A stretch of 64,000 nucleotides of DNA from Stella humosa (lineage in GTDB: Bacteria > Pseudomonadota > Alphaproteobacteria > ATCC43930 > Allostellaceae). Under the pieces are notes generated by a model. It searched no databases. It was not told where the DNA came from and saw only the letters and a list, made by a program, of their open reading frames with translations. A program made the translations under genes and the position numbers. This document shows positions 1 to 7,768 of the stretch, piece after piece (position 1 is the first letter of the stretch; each line of letters opens with the position of its first letter). The stretch covers positions 5,576,351 to 5,640,350 of the forward strand of contig NZ_AP019700.1 of the NCBI RefSeq assembly GCF_006738645.1, in the 5' to 3' direction.

Positions 1-1211
1 ACCCCCTGCGGCAGCAGCAGCCAGTAGCCGCCGCGCGACTTCATCAGGCCGGCCCGTTCGGCGGCCTCGGCGCCGAAGCCCCAGAACACGTCGCCCCGCA
101 CCGGGCCGCGGATGGCACCGCCCGTGTCCTGGGCCACCATCAGGCGGCGGACGCGGGCGCTGCGCGACAGCGGATCCTCGGCGTCCAGCCAGACCGGCAC
201 GCCATAGGGCACGAAGCTGGGATCGACGGCGAGGCTGCGGCCGGGCGTGAGTGCCACGCCCTGGGCGCCCAGCGGCCCGTCGCCCTTCAACTCGCGGAAG
301 AAGACATAGGACGGGTTCTCGTTCATCAGCCGGCCGGCCTCGGCCGGATGGGCGGCGAGCCAGGCGCGGATGCTGGGCATGCTGACGCTCTCGCGCGGGA
401 TCTGGCCGCGATCGGCCAGCAAGCGGCCGATCGGTACGTAGGCATGGCCGTTCTGGGCCTCGTAGCCGACGCGCAGGACCGTCCCGTCGGTCAGCTTGAC
501 CCGGCCCGAGCCCTGGATATGAAGGAAGAAGGCATCGACGGCGTCGTCGACCCAGACCAGTTCCAGGCCCCGGCCCTGCAGCGCGCCCGCCTCGATCTCC
601 GCCCGGTCGGGATAGGGGCGCAGGCGCCCGCCCTCCAGCCGGCCGGCGATGCGCTGGCCGCGCAATGCCGGGCGGAACTGGGCCAGGTCGACCTCCACCA
701 GGTCGGGCGGGCGGCGCAGCAGGGGGGTGGAGAAGCGCTGGGTGCGGGTGCGCGAGCCGGACAGGAGCGGCTCGTAGTAGCCGGTGAACAGCCCTTCGGT
801 CTGGTCGCGATCGGCCGCACGCCAGGGCTGGAAGCGGGTTTCGAAGAAGCGGCGGGCAGCGGCGGCGTCATTGGCGGGGACCTGGGCCGCGGCCGTGCAA
901 ACGACCCGCCAGTCGCCAGCCTTGCCCGAGACGCCCTCCGGCCCGACCGGGCGGGCGGGATCAACCGCGGCGATGCGCTCGCAGGAGCGCCGCAGCGCGG
1001 GCAAGGCCTGGGCCTGATCGTCGGTCGTCCAGCCGGGAAGGTCGGCGAAGCGGGCCGGGGTCAGCGACAGGACGGCCGGGGTCTCCGGTGCCGTCTGGGC
1101 CGCGCCTGGGGTGGGCGGCGGCGGCGCGGGTGCATCGCGATCCCCGCCGCAGGATGCCACCAAACCGACCAGGGCAGCCGCCACCAGCCACCGTGCCCAC
1201 GCAGCCGGCAT
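1..1211 (-). CDS. mltA: Membrane-bound lytic murein transglycosylase A (partial)
   Basis: Cleaves the glycan strands of peptidoglycan to 1,6-anhydromuropeptides at the inner face of the outer membrane. The ATG at 1211 starts a lipoprotein signal peptide of about 22 residues ending in the lipobox VASC. An MltA barrel region with FTGYYEP follows, then the C-terminal 3D domain (VAQDTGGAIRGP...GDVFWG) with the catalytic aspartates. The reading frame is open to base 1, so the last residues are missing from the window; about 403 codons are present. It lies 5 nt downstream of timA on the same strand and is probably co-transcribed with it. Confidence 0.93.
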   Translation of the reverse strand, partial: MPAAWARWLVAAALVGLVASCGGDRDAPAPPPPTPGAAQTAPETPAVLSLTPARFADLPGWTTDDQAQALPALRRSCERIAAVDPARPVGPEGVSGKAGDWRVVCTAAAQVPANDAAAARRFFETRFQPWRAADRDQTEGLFTGYYEPLLSGSRTRTQRFSTPLLRRPPDLVEVDLAQFRPALRGQRIAGRLEGGRLRPYPDRAEIEAGALQGRGLELVWVDDAVDAFFLHIQGSGRVKLTDGTVLRVGYEAQNGHAYVPIGRLLADRGQIPRESVSMPSIRAWLAAHPAEAGRLMNENPSYVFFRELKGDGPLGAQGVALTPGRSLAVDPSFVPYGVPVWLDAEDPLSRSARVRRLMVAQDTGGAIRGPVRGDVFWGFGAEAAERAGLMKSRGGYWLLLPQG

Positions 1212-1216
1212 CTCTG

Positions 1217-1906
1217 CTACTGCGGCGTGGCCGTGGTGACCAGGAGCCAGTTCGGATCGCCCGAACGCGTATCGCGGGCAAAGGTCCAAAGGTCGATCAG
1301 CTCCACCGTCTGGCCCGGCTCGCCATCCACCACCGCGCCCGCGGCATTGCGCACGACGTTGATCTGGTCGGATACGAAGCGGACCGTCACGAAGGCCATC
1401 GGGCCTTCCATGTGGGCCTCGTGCAGATCGACCGCCTTCATGGCGACGATCGTCGTCTCCAGCGTCTGCTTCTGCGTTTCGCGTTCCCGGATGGCATCGG
1501 AGAACTGCGTGTAGACGGAATCGTTCAGCAGCGGCCGCAGGGTATGGATGTCGCCCTGGGCGAAGGCGCCGACGATCATCTCGAACGCGGACTTGGCACC
1601 CTCAACGAAGATGTCGGGGTCGAAGCCACGATCGGCTGCGCGGATCTGCGCGATGCCGGCCTCGGGGCTGATCGGCAGCGTTTCCTGGGGGGCGGGGACA
1701 TCGACCGGCGGCCGGTCCGCGCGCGGCGGCAGCGGGACGACCTTGCCATCGTCGCTGTCCGGCGCATCCTTGCGTCCGAAGATGCCGGTCGGCGGGGGAC
1801 GCTCGTTGCCGGTGCGCCGCCCGAGCACGCTGCGCAGCCGCAGCACGAGGAATGCGGCGATCATCGCGAAGAGGATGATGTCGAAGAGCTGAAAGCCGCT
1901 GTTCAT
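1217..1906 (-). CDS. timA: Tim44-like domain protein TimA
   Basis: 229 residues. One N-terminal membrane segment (about residues 5-26, FQLFDIILFAMIAAFL) is followed by a charged, proline-rich linker and a Tim44-like domain from about residue 85 to the end. In mitochondria Tim44 tethers the import motor. The bacterial homologue is an inner-membrane protein of uncertain role, so an envelope or membrane-assembly function is inferred only. It is next to mltA (same strand) and divergent from fxsA, an arrangement I associate with alphaproteobacteria. The ATG at 1906 gives a start directly before the membrane segment. Confidence 0.85.
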   Translation of the reverse strand: MNSGFQLFDIILFAMIAAFLVLRLRSVLGRRTGNERPPPTGIFGRKDAPDSDDGKVVPLPPRADRPPVDVPAPQETLPISPEAGIAQIRAADRGFDPDIFVEGAKSAFEMIVGAFAQGDIHTLRPLLNDSVYTQFSDAIRERETQKQTLETTIVAMKAVDLHEAHMEGPMAFVTVRFVSDQINVVRNAAGAVVDGEPGQTVELIDLWTFARDTRSGDPNWLLVTTATPQ

Positions 1907-2014
1907 CGATCCTGCCTTGGGTGACCCGGAATCGGCACGTCCGGGCTCCGTACCCTATGGCTTGCGCACGGCCCGATCCCGTGTAGATAGGACCATGCCA
2001 TCGGGTAAGCAAGC

Positions 2015-3031
2015 ATGCGCGCCATAGTTCCCTTCATCCTGCTCGTCATTCCGCTGATCGAGATCGCCCTTTTCGTCGTCGTCGGCGATGTGATCGGCCT
2101 GTGGCCGACGCTGGCCGCGACACTGCTGGCGGCCGTCGTCGGGGTCGTGCTGATCCGCGGCCGGGGCCGGGCCGCCTTCGAGCGCCTGCGCCCCGGGCAA
2201 GGCCCCGCGGCCGTGCCGATCGGGTCGGTAATCGACGGCGCTGCCGTGGTGATCGCCGGCATGCTGCTGCTGATACCGGGCTTCCTGACCGACCTGCTGG
2301 GCGTGTCGCTGCTATTGCCGCCGGTTCGCCGGCGTCTGGGCCGGGTGATTGGCCAACGCTTTCGCATGGCGGCCGGCCCGTCCCCTTTCGGCGACCCGGG
2401 TTTCGGGCAATCCGGATTCGGGCAATCCGGATTCGGGCAGGCGGGCTTCGACCCCGGCGGTTTCCCGTCCGCCGCCGGCCCCGTCATCGAGGGCGAGGCG
2501 GTGGTCGTGCGCGATCCGCCAGCACCGCCGGCAGCCGCGGCCGACGATCCATCCCATCCACCGCGCGTGGCCCCGCCCCGCCCGCGCGACCCACCCCTGA
2601 CCGGAACCGACCATGATCCTCGTGCGACACGGCCAATCGGAGTTCAATGCCGCCTTCTCGGTGACCAGGGTCGATCCCGGCATCCAGGACCCACGCCTGA
2701 CCGAGGAGGGAAAGCGGCAGGCGGCCCAGGCAGCCGCGACCCTGGCCGCAATGCCGATCCGCCATCTGGTCGCCAGCCCGTACACGCGCGCGATCGAGAC
2801 GGCCGAGATCATCGGCGAGGCCCTGGGCCTGCCGCTGACCATCGATCCGATCGTCGGCGAACGCGCCGCCTTCGTCTGCGACGTCGGCTCGATGACCAGC
2901 ATCCTCAGGACGCGCTGGCCGCATCTGGGGCTGGATCACATGGACGAGCAGTGGTGGCCGACCATGGAGGAGCCGGAGCACGCCATGCTGGACCGCTGCG
3001 CCCGCTTTCGCACGGCCATGCAGGCACGTGA
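2015..3031 (+). CDS. fxsA: FxsA family membrane protein with abnormally long 3' reading frame
   Basis: Residues 1-125 form a normal FxsA domain: membrane segments at about 5-30 and 75-95, with conserved IPLIEIALFVVVG and LLLIPGFLTDLLG. FxsA-family proteins are small inner-membrane proteins; E. coli FxsA relieves phage T7 exclusion. A Gly/Phe-rich repeat (FGQSG) and a typical tail motif VIEGEAVVV follow near residue 165. After that no stop appears, and the frame runs 419 nt into the next gene, giving 338 codons where about 160-190 are expected. The extra 140 residues are Arg/Pro-rich and look like out-of-frame translation. The true stop is probably near 2600-2616, reached by a one-base shift. 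The domain call is firm; the 3' end is not. Confidence 0.7.
   Translation: MRAIVPFILLVIPLIEIALFVVVGDVIGLWPTLAATLLAAVVGVVLIRGRGRAAFERLRPGQGPAAVPIGSVIDGAAVVIAGMLLLIPGFLTDLLGVSLLLPPVRRRLGRVIGQRFRMAAGPSPFGDPGFGQSGFGQSGFGQAGFDPGGFPSAAGPVIEGEAVVVRDPPAPPAAAADDPSHPPRVAPPRPRDPPLTGTDHDPRATRPIGVQCRLLGDQGRSRHPGPTPDRGGKAAGGPGSRDPGRNADPPSGRQPVHARDRDGRDHRRGPGPAADHRSDRRRTRRLRLRRRLDDQHPQDALAASGAGSHGRAVVADHGGAGARHAGPLRPLSHGHAGT
2402..2446 (+). repeat. 15-bp tandem repeat inside fxsA
   Basis: Two exact copies of TTCGGGCAATCCGGA followed by a third, diverged copy. They encode FGQSG-FGQSG-FGQAG in the cytoplasmic tail of FxsA. The unit is a multiple of three, so copy-number change would keep the frame. Confidence 0.85.
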
Positions 3032-3158
3032 CGACTGGCGCCATGTCGCCGTCGTCACCCACTGGGGCTTCATCCGCGGGCTGACGGGCAAGCGCGTCGG
3101 GAATGGCGAGGTCGTGCCGTTCGACCCGACCGGGCCGGCACCCACCGTTTTCGAATAG
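2613..3158 (+). CDS. Histidine phosphatase family protein
   Basis: 181 residues of the phosphoglycerate-mutase-like superfamily. The catalytic RHG motif stands at the very N-terminus (LVRHGQSEFN, residues 3-12). The second conserved block is SPYTRAIETAEII near residue 55, and the acid/base region is VVTHWGFIRGL near residue 147. The substrate cannot be told from sequence. It starts inside the extended fxsA frame. The nucleotides ATGA at 2613-2616 would form the usual overlapping stop/start of this genome if fxsA were in the other frame. Confidence 0.85.
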   Translation: MILVRHGQSEFNAAFSVTRVDPGIQDPRLTEEGKRQAAQAAATLAAMPIRHLVASPYTRAIETAEIIGEALGLPLTIDPIVGERAAFVCDVGSMTSILRTRWPHLGLDHMDEQWWPTMEEPEHAMLDRCARFRTAMQARDDWRHVAVVTHWGFIRGLTGKRVGNGEVVPFDPTGPAPTVFE

Positions 3159-3260
3159 CCCGCTTCGAGTAGCCCCGCCCGTCCCGCGACCGCTTGGCCG
3201 GCCGCGACAATCCGTGCTAGTGCGCCTTATCCGCGCCCGAACGTCTTTCCCCGAGGAACC

Positions 3261-3749
3261 ATGACCGACCAGACCCCCGCCCAGGCCGCCCAGGGCGCGC
3301 CCGTTTCGATCAATGCCCAGTACATCCGCGACCTGTCGTTCGAGAACCCGAACGCCCCACAGATCATGGCCGAGCTGCGCGAGCCGCCGCAGATCGAGGT
3401 GAAGGTCGACGTGAAGGTGCGCGCGCTGGCCGACAACGTGTTCGAGGTCGTCCTGTCGGTTTCCGCCAGCGCCACGGTCGCCGGCAAGAATGCGTTCGTG
3501 GTCGAACTGGAATACGGCTCGGTGGTGACGCTGGCGGCAGAGCTGCCGCAGGAGCATTTCGGGGCCATCCTGCTGATCGAGATTCCGCGGATGCTGTTCC
3601 CCTACGCCCGCCAGATCATCGGCGACGCCACGCGCGACGGCGGATTCCCGCCCCTGCTGCTGAACCCGATCGACTTCGCCGAGCTCTATCGCCAGCAGCA
3701 GGAAGCCCAGCAGCAGGCCGGGCCCGGCAACGGCGCAGCACTGGCGTGA
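3261..3749 (+). CDS. secB: Protein-export chaperone SecB
   Basis: 162 residues, full length for the family. SecB is a cytosolic tetramer that keeps precursor proteins unfolded and delivers them to SecA for export. Conserved blocks seen are QYIRDLSFENPNAP (about 20-33), a beta-rich core, IPRMLFPYARQII (about 109-121) and GGFPPLLLNPIDFAELY (about 128-144). A GAGGAA ribosome site lies just upstream of the ATG at 3261. The position next to fxsA/timA and close to dnaQ matches other alphaproteobacteria. Confidence 0.96.
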   Translation: MTDQTPAQAAQGAPVSINAQYIRDLSFENPNAPQIMAELREPPQIEVKVDVKVRALADNVFEVVLSVSASATVAGKNAFVVELEYGSVVTLAAELPQEHFGAILLIEIPRMLFPYARQIIGDATRDGGFPPLLLNPIDFAELYRQQQEAQQQAGPGNGAALA

Positions 3750-3755
3750 CCGGTC

Positions 3756-3782
3756 GCCGGGGCCGGTCGGACCAGCCCCGGC
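3756..3782. terminator. Hairpin between convergent secB and dnaQ
   Basis: A perfect 8-bp stem, GCCGGGGC (3756-3763) with GCCCCGGC (3775-3782), and an 11-nt loop. It sits in the 52-nt gap between two converging genes. There is no U-tract on either side, so it is only a likely bidirectional end point. Confidence 0.45.
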
Positions 3783-3801
3783 AGGCCTTCGGCATCGCGG
3801 G

Positions 3802-4476
3802 TCAACGGAGCCAGATGGCGCCCTTGATCCGCGCAACCAGCGCGGCGTGCGCGGCGGCCTCCGCCGGCGTCGGCGCGTGGGGCCTGGGCGCACGCGGCAC
3901 CCGCACCACGGCTGTCCGGCGTTCCACCACGACCGCCGTCTCGGCGGTCAGGCTGAGACCCTTCTGCCGGCCGCCGGTCAGTTCGAGATAGACGTCGGCC
4001 AGCAGCTCGGCGTCCAGGCGCGCGCCATGCTTGACGCGGGCACTGGTGTCGATGCCGAAGCGGCGGCAGAGCGCGTCCAGGCTGGCCGGGGACCCGGGAA
4101 AGCGCCGGCGCGCCATGGTCAGCGTGTCGACGGCACGGGTCGACGGGATGGCCGCGTGGCCGGTGCGGGCCAGTTCCGAATTGATGAAGCGCAGGTCGAA
4201 TTCCGCGTTGTGGATGACCAGCGGATCGTCGCCGATGAAGGCGAGGAAATCGGCCACCATCTCGGCGAAGACCGGCGCCCCGACCAGATCGGCGTCGGAG
4301 ATGCCGTGCACGGCATAGGCTTCGGGATCGACCAGCCGCTCGGGGTTGATGCGGCTGACATACTCCACGCCGGAGCGCACGCCGTTCTGCAGCTCGAGGC
4401 ACGCCACCTCGATCAGGCGGTGGCCATCGCGCGGGTCGAGGCCGGTCGTCTCGGTGTCGACGACGATTTCACGCAT
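3802..4476 (-). CDS. dnaQ: DNA polymerase III epsilon subunit (3'-5' exonuclease)
   Basis: Proofreading exonuclease of the replicative polymerase, DEDDh family. Exo I is VDTETTGLDP (D7, E9), Exo II is VIHNAEFDLRFIN, and Exo III is HGARLDAELLADVY with the histidine and final aspartate. 224 residues. The frame extends upstream to 4515, but the conserved MREIVVDTETTG supports the ATG at 4476. This start lies 8 nt inside the 3' end of coaE, so translation is probably coupled. It is the last gene of the ppsR-maf-aroE-coaE-dnaQ block. Confidence 0.95.
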   Translation of the reverse strand: MREIVVDTETTGLDPRDGHRLIEVACLELQNGVRSGVEYVSRINPERLVDPEAYAVHGISDADLVGAPVFAEMVADFLAFIGDDPLVIHNAEFDLRFINSELARTGHAAIPSTRAVDTLTMARRRFPGSPASLDALCRRFGIDTSARVKHGARLDAELLADVYLELTGGRQKGLSLTAETAVVVERRTAVVRVPRAPRPHAPTPAEAAAHAALVARIKGAIWLR

Positions 4477-5104
4477 GGGGTCTCTTCCTGTCCGCGGGGC
4501 AGCGCATTGCCCCAATGGAGCTGCGAACCTGTTGCATGACGGCCGCCAGCCGGTGCCAGGTGAAGCTGCGGCCCAGCCCGGTCGGCACCACCCAGTCGGC
4601 GCGGCGGCGCTTCTCGGCGTCCGGGGTCTGCTGGGCCAGCGTACCGCGGAACTTTTCCTCGGTCATGCCGCGACGGCGCATCACCCGCTGCCGTTGCAGG
4701 AAGGGGGGGGCCGTCACCACGATCACCTGATGGCAGTACCGTTCATTGCCCTTTTCGTACAAGAGCGGGATGTCGAGCACGATGATCGGGACCCGCCGCC
4801 GCCGCTGGCGTTGCAGGAACGCGCGCGAGGAGCGCCGGACCAGGGGGTGCACGATCGCCTCGAGTTGGCGCAACCGGGCCGGGTCGGCGAAGACGATGCG
4901 CCCGAGTGCCTGGCGGTCGACGGCACCATCCTTCACGACGCCCGGAAAAGCCTGGTCGATCGGCGCCACGGCGGCACCGCCGCGTGCCAGCAGGCGATGA
5001 ACGGCGGCGTCGGAATCATGCACCGGCACACCCATGCGCCGCAGCATGGCCGCACTGGTCGATTTTCCCATGCCGATCGACCCGGTCAGGCCGACGACGA
5101 TCAC
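4469..5104 (-). CDS. coaE: Dephospho-CoA kinase
   Basis: Final step of coenzyme A synthesis, ATP-dependent phosphorylation of dephospho-CoA. The P-loop is GLTGSIGMGKST (residues 5-16), followed by VHDSDAAVHRLL and a core with IIVLDIPLLYEKG. 211 residues, the usual size. The start is GTG at 5104, giving a 4-nt GTGA overlap with the stop of aroE. No ATG lies at the conserved N-terminus. The frame is open further upstream through aroE, but that part is out-of-frame translation. Confidence 0.93.
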   Translation of the reverse strand: MIVVGLTGSIGMGKSTSAAMLRRMGVPVHDSDAAVHRLLARGGAAVAPIDQAFPGVVKDGAVDRQALGRIVFADPARLRQLEAIVHPLVRRSSRAFLQRQRRRRVPIIVLDIPLLYEKGNERYCHQVIVVTAPPFLQRQRVMRRRGMTEEKFRGTLAQQTPDAEKRRRADWVVPTGLGRSFTWHRLAAVMQQVRSSIGAMRCPADRKRPHA

Positions 5105-5955
5105 CGGACGGGGCTCGCCGCCTGACCCAGGACGACCTGGCGCAGTTCCGGCGTCACTTCCGGAGCCTGGCCGAACCAGTGCTCGAAGCCGGGTCGGGCC
5201 TGGTGCAGCAGCATGCCAAGACCATCGACGATCGCGTTGCCGCGTGCCGCCGCAGCGGCCAACAGCGGCGTGACCAGCGGGACATAGACGATATCGGCGA
5301 CGACCGCCCGCGCCGGCAGATGGGAAAGATCGAGATCGAGCGGCGGCTCGCCCGTCATCCCCTGGGTCGTGCCGTTCACCAGCAGGGCGGCCCCGGCCAA
5401 CGCAGCGCCGCGATCGGCCCAGTCGACGACCGTCACCCCGCCCAGGTCGGCCGCGAGCGCCTCGGCCCGGGCGCGGGTTCGATTGGCGAGGCGAATCTCC
5501 GCGACGCCGGCATCCTGCAAGGCCGCCACGATGGCCCGCACGGCACCGCCGGCACCGATGATCGTGGCCGGCCCCCGGCTGCCGCGCCATCCCGGCGCTG
5601 CCTCGCGCAGGCTTTCGATGAAACCGAAGGCGTCGGTGTTGTAGCCGTGGAGGGCGCCTTCGCCGGTGACGACGACCGTGTTGACGGCGCCGATGCGGCG
5701 GGCCAGCGGATCGACCTGGTCCAGGACCGGGAACACCAGCTCCTTGTGCGGGACGGTCAGGTTGCAACCGGCAAAACCCAGCAGCGGCAGCGAGCGTACC
5801 GCCTCGACCACCCGTTCGGGCCGCACCGCCATCGGGATATAGGCCCCGTCGATGCCATAGCGGTCCAGCCAGTATCCGTGCAGCCGGGGCGACCGCGAAT
5901 GGGACACGGGCCATCCCATCACGCCGGCGATCCGGGCCTTGCCTGACAGCATCAT
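5101..5955 (-). CDS. aroE: Shikimate dehydrogenase
   Basis: NADPH-dependent reduction of 3-dehydroshikimate to shikimate in aromatic amino-acid synthesis. Visible motifs are the substrate site PVSHSRSPRLHGYWL, the catalytic lysine in NLTVPHKE, the N(T)DAFGF block, the nucleotide-binding GAGGAVRAIV and NRTRARAEAL, and DIVYVPLVTPLL near the end. 284 residues. The ATG at 5955 overlaps the maf stop as ATGA. A second ATG at 5952 follows at once and could also serve. Confidence 0.95.
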   Translation of the reverse strand: MMLSGKARIAGVMGWPVSHSRSPRLHGYWLDRYGIDGAYIPMAVRPERVVEAVRSLPLLGFAGCNLTVPHKELVFPVLDQVDPLARRIGAVNTVVVTGEGALHGYNTDAFGFIESLREAAPGWRGSRGPATIIGAGGAVRAIVAALQDAGVAEIRLANRTRARAEALAADLGGVTVVDWADRGAALAGAALLVNGTTQGMTGEPPLDLDLSHLPARAVVADIVYVPLVTPLLAAAAARGNAIVDGLGMLLHQARPGFEHWFGQAPEVTPELRQVVLGQAASPVR

Positions 5956-6563
5956 CGTTCGACCACCCCATGGCCCCGCAGGAATTCGAGAAGCGGCAAC
6001 AGCGGCAGGCCGAGGATCGCGGAATGGTCCCCGGCGATCGTCGAGAAGAGCTGGACGCCAGGGCCTTCCAGCCGGTAGCCGCCGACCGATACCAGCATCG
6101 CCCTGCCTTCGAGCGCGATATAAGCGTCCAGAAAGGCGTCGGAGAAGGCCCGCATCGTCAGCCGAGGCGCCTCGCGATGGTGCCAGAGCCGCTGCCCGTC
6201 GCGCACCACGCACACGGCCGTGGCAAGGCGGTGCTCGCGGCCGCGCAAGGCCACCAGATGGGCCCGGGCGTGGTCGAGGTCGGGCGGCTTGTCGAACCAG
6301 ACCCCGGCGCAATCGAGGATCTGGTCGGCACCGATCACCAGCGCTCCCGGCACCTTGCGGGAGACCCGCATGGCCTTGGCCTCGGCCAGCGCATCGGCGG
6401 TGGTCGCCGAATCGGCGCCGGCCGCACGCATGCTGTGCTTGATCTCGTCCTCGTCCACGGCAGATACGACGGTGGAGAAGGGGACGCCCGCTGCTGCCAG
6501 GAGCTGCCCTCGGGTCGGGCTGGCGGAGGCCAGGACCAGTGGCGGCGCTTCGGGCATCGTCAT
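5952..6563 (-). CDS. maf: Maf family nucleotide pyrophosphatase
   Basis: 203 residues of the Maf/HAM1-like fold, which hydrolyses non-canonical or modified nucleoside triphosphates. Motifs seen are LASASPTRGQLL at the N-terminus, EDEIKHSMRA, the central GADQILDC, and YRLEGPGVQLFSTIAGD near the C-terminus. The ATG at 6563 makes a 4-nt ATGA overlap with the end of ppsR. Family members differ between dTTP/UTP and m7GTP as substrate, and I cannot tell which applies. Confidence 0.9.
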   Translation of the reverse strand: MTMPEAPPLVLASASPTRGQLLAAAGVPFSTVVSAVDEDEIKHSMRAAGADSATTADALAEAKAMRVSRKVPGALVIGADQILDCAGVWFDKPPDLDHARAHLVALRGREHRLATAVCVVRDGQRLWHHREAPRLTMRAFSDAFLDAYIALEGRAMLVSVGGYRLEGPGVQLFSTIAGDHSAILGLPLLPLLEFLRGHGVVER

Positions 6564-7396
6564 TGCGGGCCGGCGGCGCTGGCCATGCCCTGACGGCGCG
6601 CCAGCAACTGCATGATGGTGGCCGCCGTCTCCTCGATCGACCGGCGGGTCACGTCGATGACCGGCCAGCGATGTTCGGCACACATGCGCCGCACGAAGGC
6701 GATCTCCTGGCGCACCGCTTCCAGGTCGACATAGTCGCCGCCCTCATGGTCCTGGATCATGCGCAGCCGCTGCCGGCGGATCTGCACCAGGCTCTCCGGG
6801 TCCTTGGTCAGGCCGACGACCAGGGGGTGGGTGGTCGTGAACAGCTCGTCCGGCGGCGGCACGCCGGGCACGATCGGCACATTGGCAGCCTTGATGCCGC
6901 GGTTGGCCAGGTACATCGCAGTCGGTGTCTTCGATGTGCGGGAGACCCCGGTCAGCACGACATCGGCGGCGTCGAGGTTCCACAGCCCCTGCCCGTCATC
7001 ATGGACGAGCGCGTAGGTCATCGCGTCGATGCGATGGAAATACTCGGCGTCCAGCGCGTGCTGCCGCCCGGGCTGGCCGCGGCTGCGGCGGCCGAGATAG
7101 CTGGCGAAGGCGCCGATGATCGGATCCAGGATCGGGATCGTCGGCACCTGCAGGCGACGACAGGCACCTTGCAACAACCCGCGCAGCGTCTCGTCGACCA
7201 GGGTGAAGAGGACGACGCCCGGGTTGGCCTCGATCCCGGCGATCACCCGCTCGACCTGGGTGCGCGTGCGCACCATCGACCAGGTGTGCTCGACCGGATC
7301 GACGTCCTCGAACTGCGACACGCACGCTCGTGCCAGGCCGTGGACCGTCTCGCCGGTGGCGTCGGATACGAGATGGAGATGGAAGGTCTTGCTCAC
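6560..7396 (-). CDS. ppsR: Pyruvate,water dikinase/PPDK regulatory protein (DUF299)
   Basis: Bifunctional kinase/pyrophosphorylase that switches PEP synthase or pyruvate phosphate dikinase off and on by phosphorylating an active-site threonine. The P-loop is GVSRTSKTPTAMYLA, and PTIPILDPIIGAFASYLG is conserved. The start is GTG at 7396 (VSKTFHLHLVSDATGET), preceded by AGGTAGG about 10 nt upstream. 278 residues is typical. The frame continues upstream to 7717, but that part lies in the intergenic region and is unlike the family. This is the RP001/DUF299 gene that borders oriC in Caulobacter and Rickettsia. Confidence 0.93.
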   Translation of the reverse strand: MSKTFHLHLVSDATGETVHGLARACVSQFEDVDPVEHTWSMVRTRTQVERVIAGIEANPGVVLFTLVDETLRGLLQGACRRLQVPTIPILDPIIGAFASYLGRRSRGQPGRQHALDAEYFHRIDAMTYALVHDDGQGLWNLDAADVVLTGVSRTSKTPTAMYLANRGIKAANVPIVPGVPPPDELFTTTHPLVVGLTKDPESLVQIRRQRLRMIQDHEGGDYVDLEAVRQEIAFVRRMCAEHRWPVIDVTRRSIEETAATIMQLLARRQGMASAAGPQ

Positions 7397-7768
7397 CGGG
7401 GGGAGCCTACCTGCTTTGCCGGCCCTGTGGACAGTCTGATGGCTCGAAGCTGCCGTCCCGAAGCATCCCCGCTGGCGGCAATCCATGCCCCGACATGCGG
7501 TGGCGGGGATAGAATCCCCCAGCGTCCCCTGCATGTCTGATAGCTGTAGCCCGCTTAGGATATCCACGGGATTCACAGCCCGAGCTTTATCGAAGCTACC
7601 AGAGTTGCAGGTGCGGTTATCGACTCCCGAAGCGGCGGTCCGCCCAGACTGTGGACAACTGGGGGGGTGCGGCATCGCAACGGTAATCCCCAGCATCCAC
7701 CGCACTGCTACAACCACTACCGTTTCAAAGGATTCGTTCTAGAAGGTAGTAGGAAGCAGGGGACGGGG
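7397..7768. other. oriC: Putative chromosomal replication origin (oriC)
   Basis: A 372-nt gene-free gap between divergent ppsR (DUF299) and hemE. In Caulobacter crescentus and Rickettsia the origin lies between the same two genes. Against the DnaA box TTATCCACA (either strand) I find TGTGGACAA at 7650-7658 (one mismatch). Five-to-seven-match neighbours include TGTGGACAG at 7426-7434, ATATCCACG at 7560-7568, GGATTCACA at about 7569-7577 and TTATCGACT at 7617-7625, each with two mismatches. Housekeeping genes lead away from the gap on both sides, and two parS sites lie 12-14 kb away. No TTAA-N7-TTAA CtrA site is seen. The AT-rich unwinding element is not obvious. The hemE and ppsR promoters must also be here. 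Confidence 0.68.
7650..7658 (-). promoter_or_regulatory. Best DnaA box in the putative origin
   Basis: TGTGGACAA on the plus strand, i.e. TTGTCCACA on the minus strand, differs from the consensus TTATCCACA at one position. It is the strongest of about five DnaA-box-like 9-mers in the ppsR-hemE gap. Confidence 0.5.

Noticed and set aside
2101-2616. A separate gene in the second plus frame over fxsA
   Set aside because: Arg/Gly/Ala-rich shadow of fxsA without a ribosome site; used only to note the possible frameshift end.
4469-5971. A 500-codon minus-strand frame that would fuse the coaE frame to a region over aroE
   Set aside because: Only the last 211 codons match CoaE; the rest is out-of-frame translation of aroE.
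7397-7768. CtrA control sites in the putative origin
   Set aside because: No TTAA-N7-TTAA pair is found in the gap.
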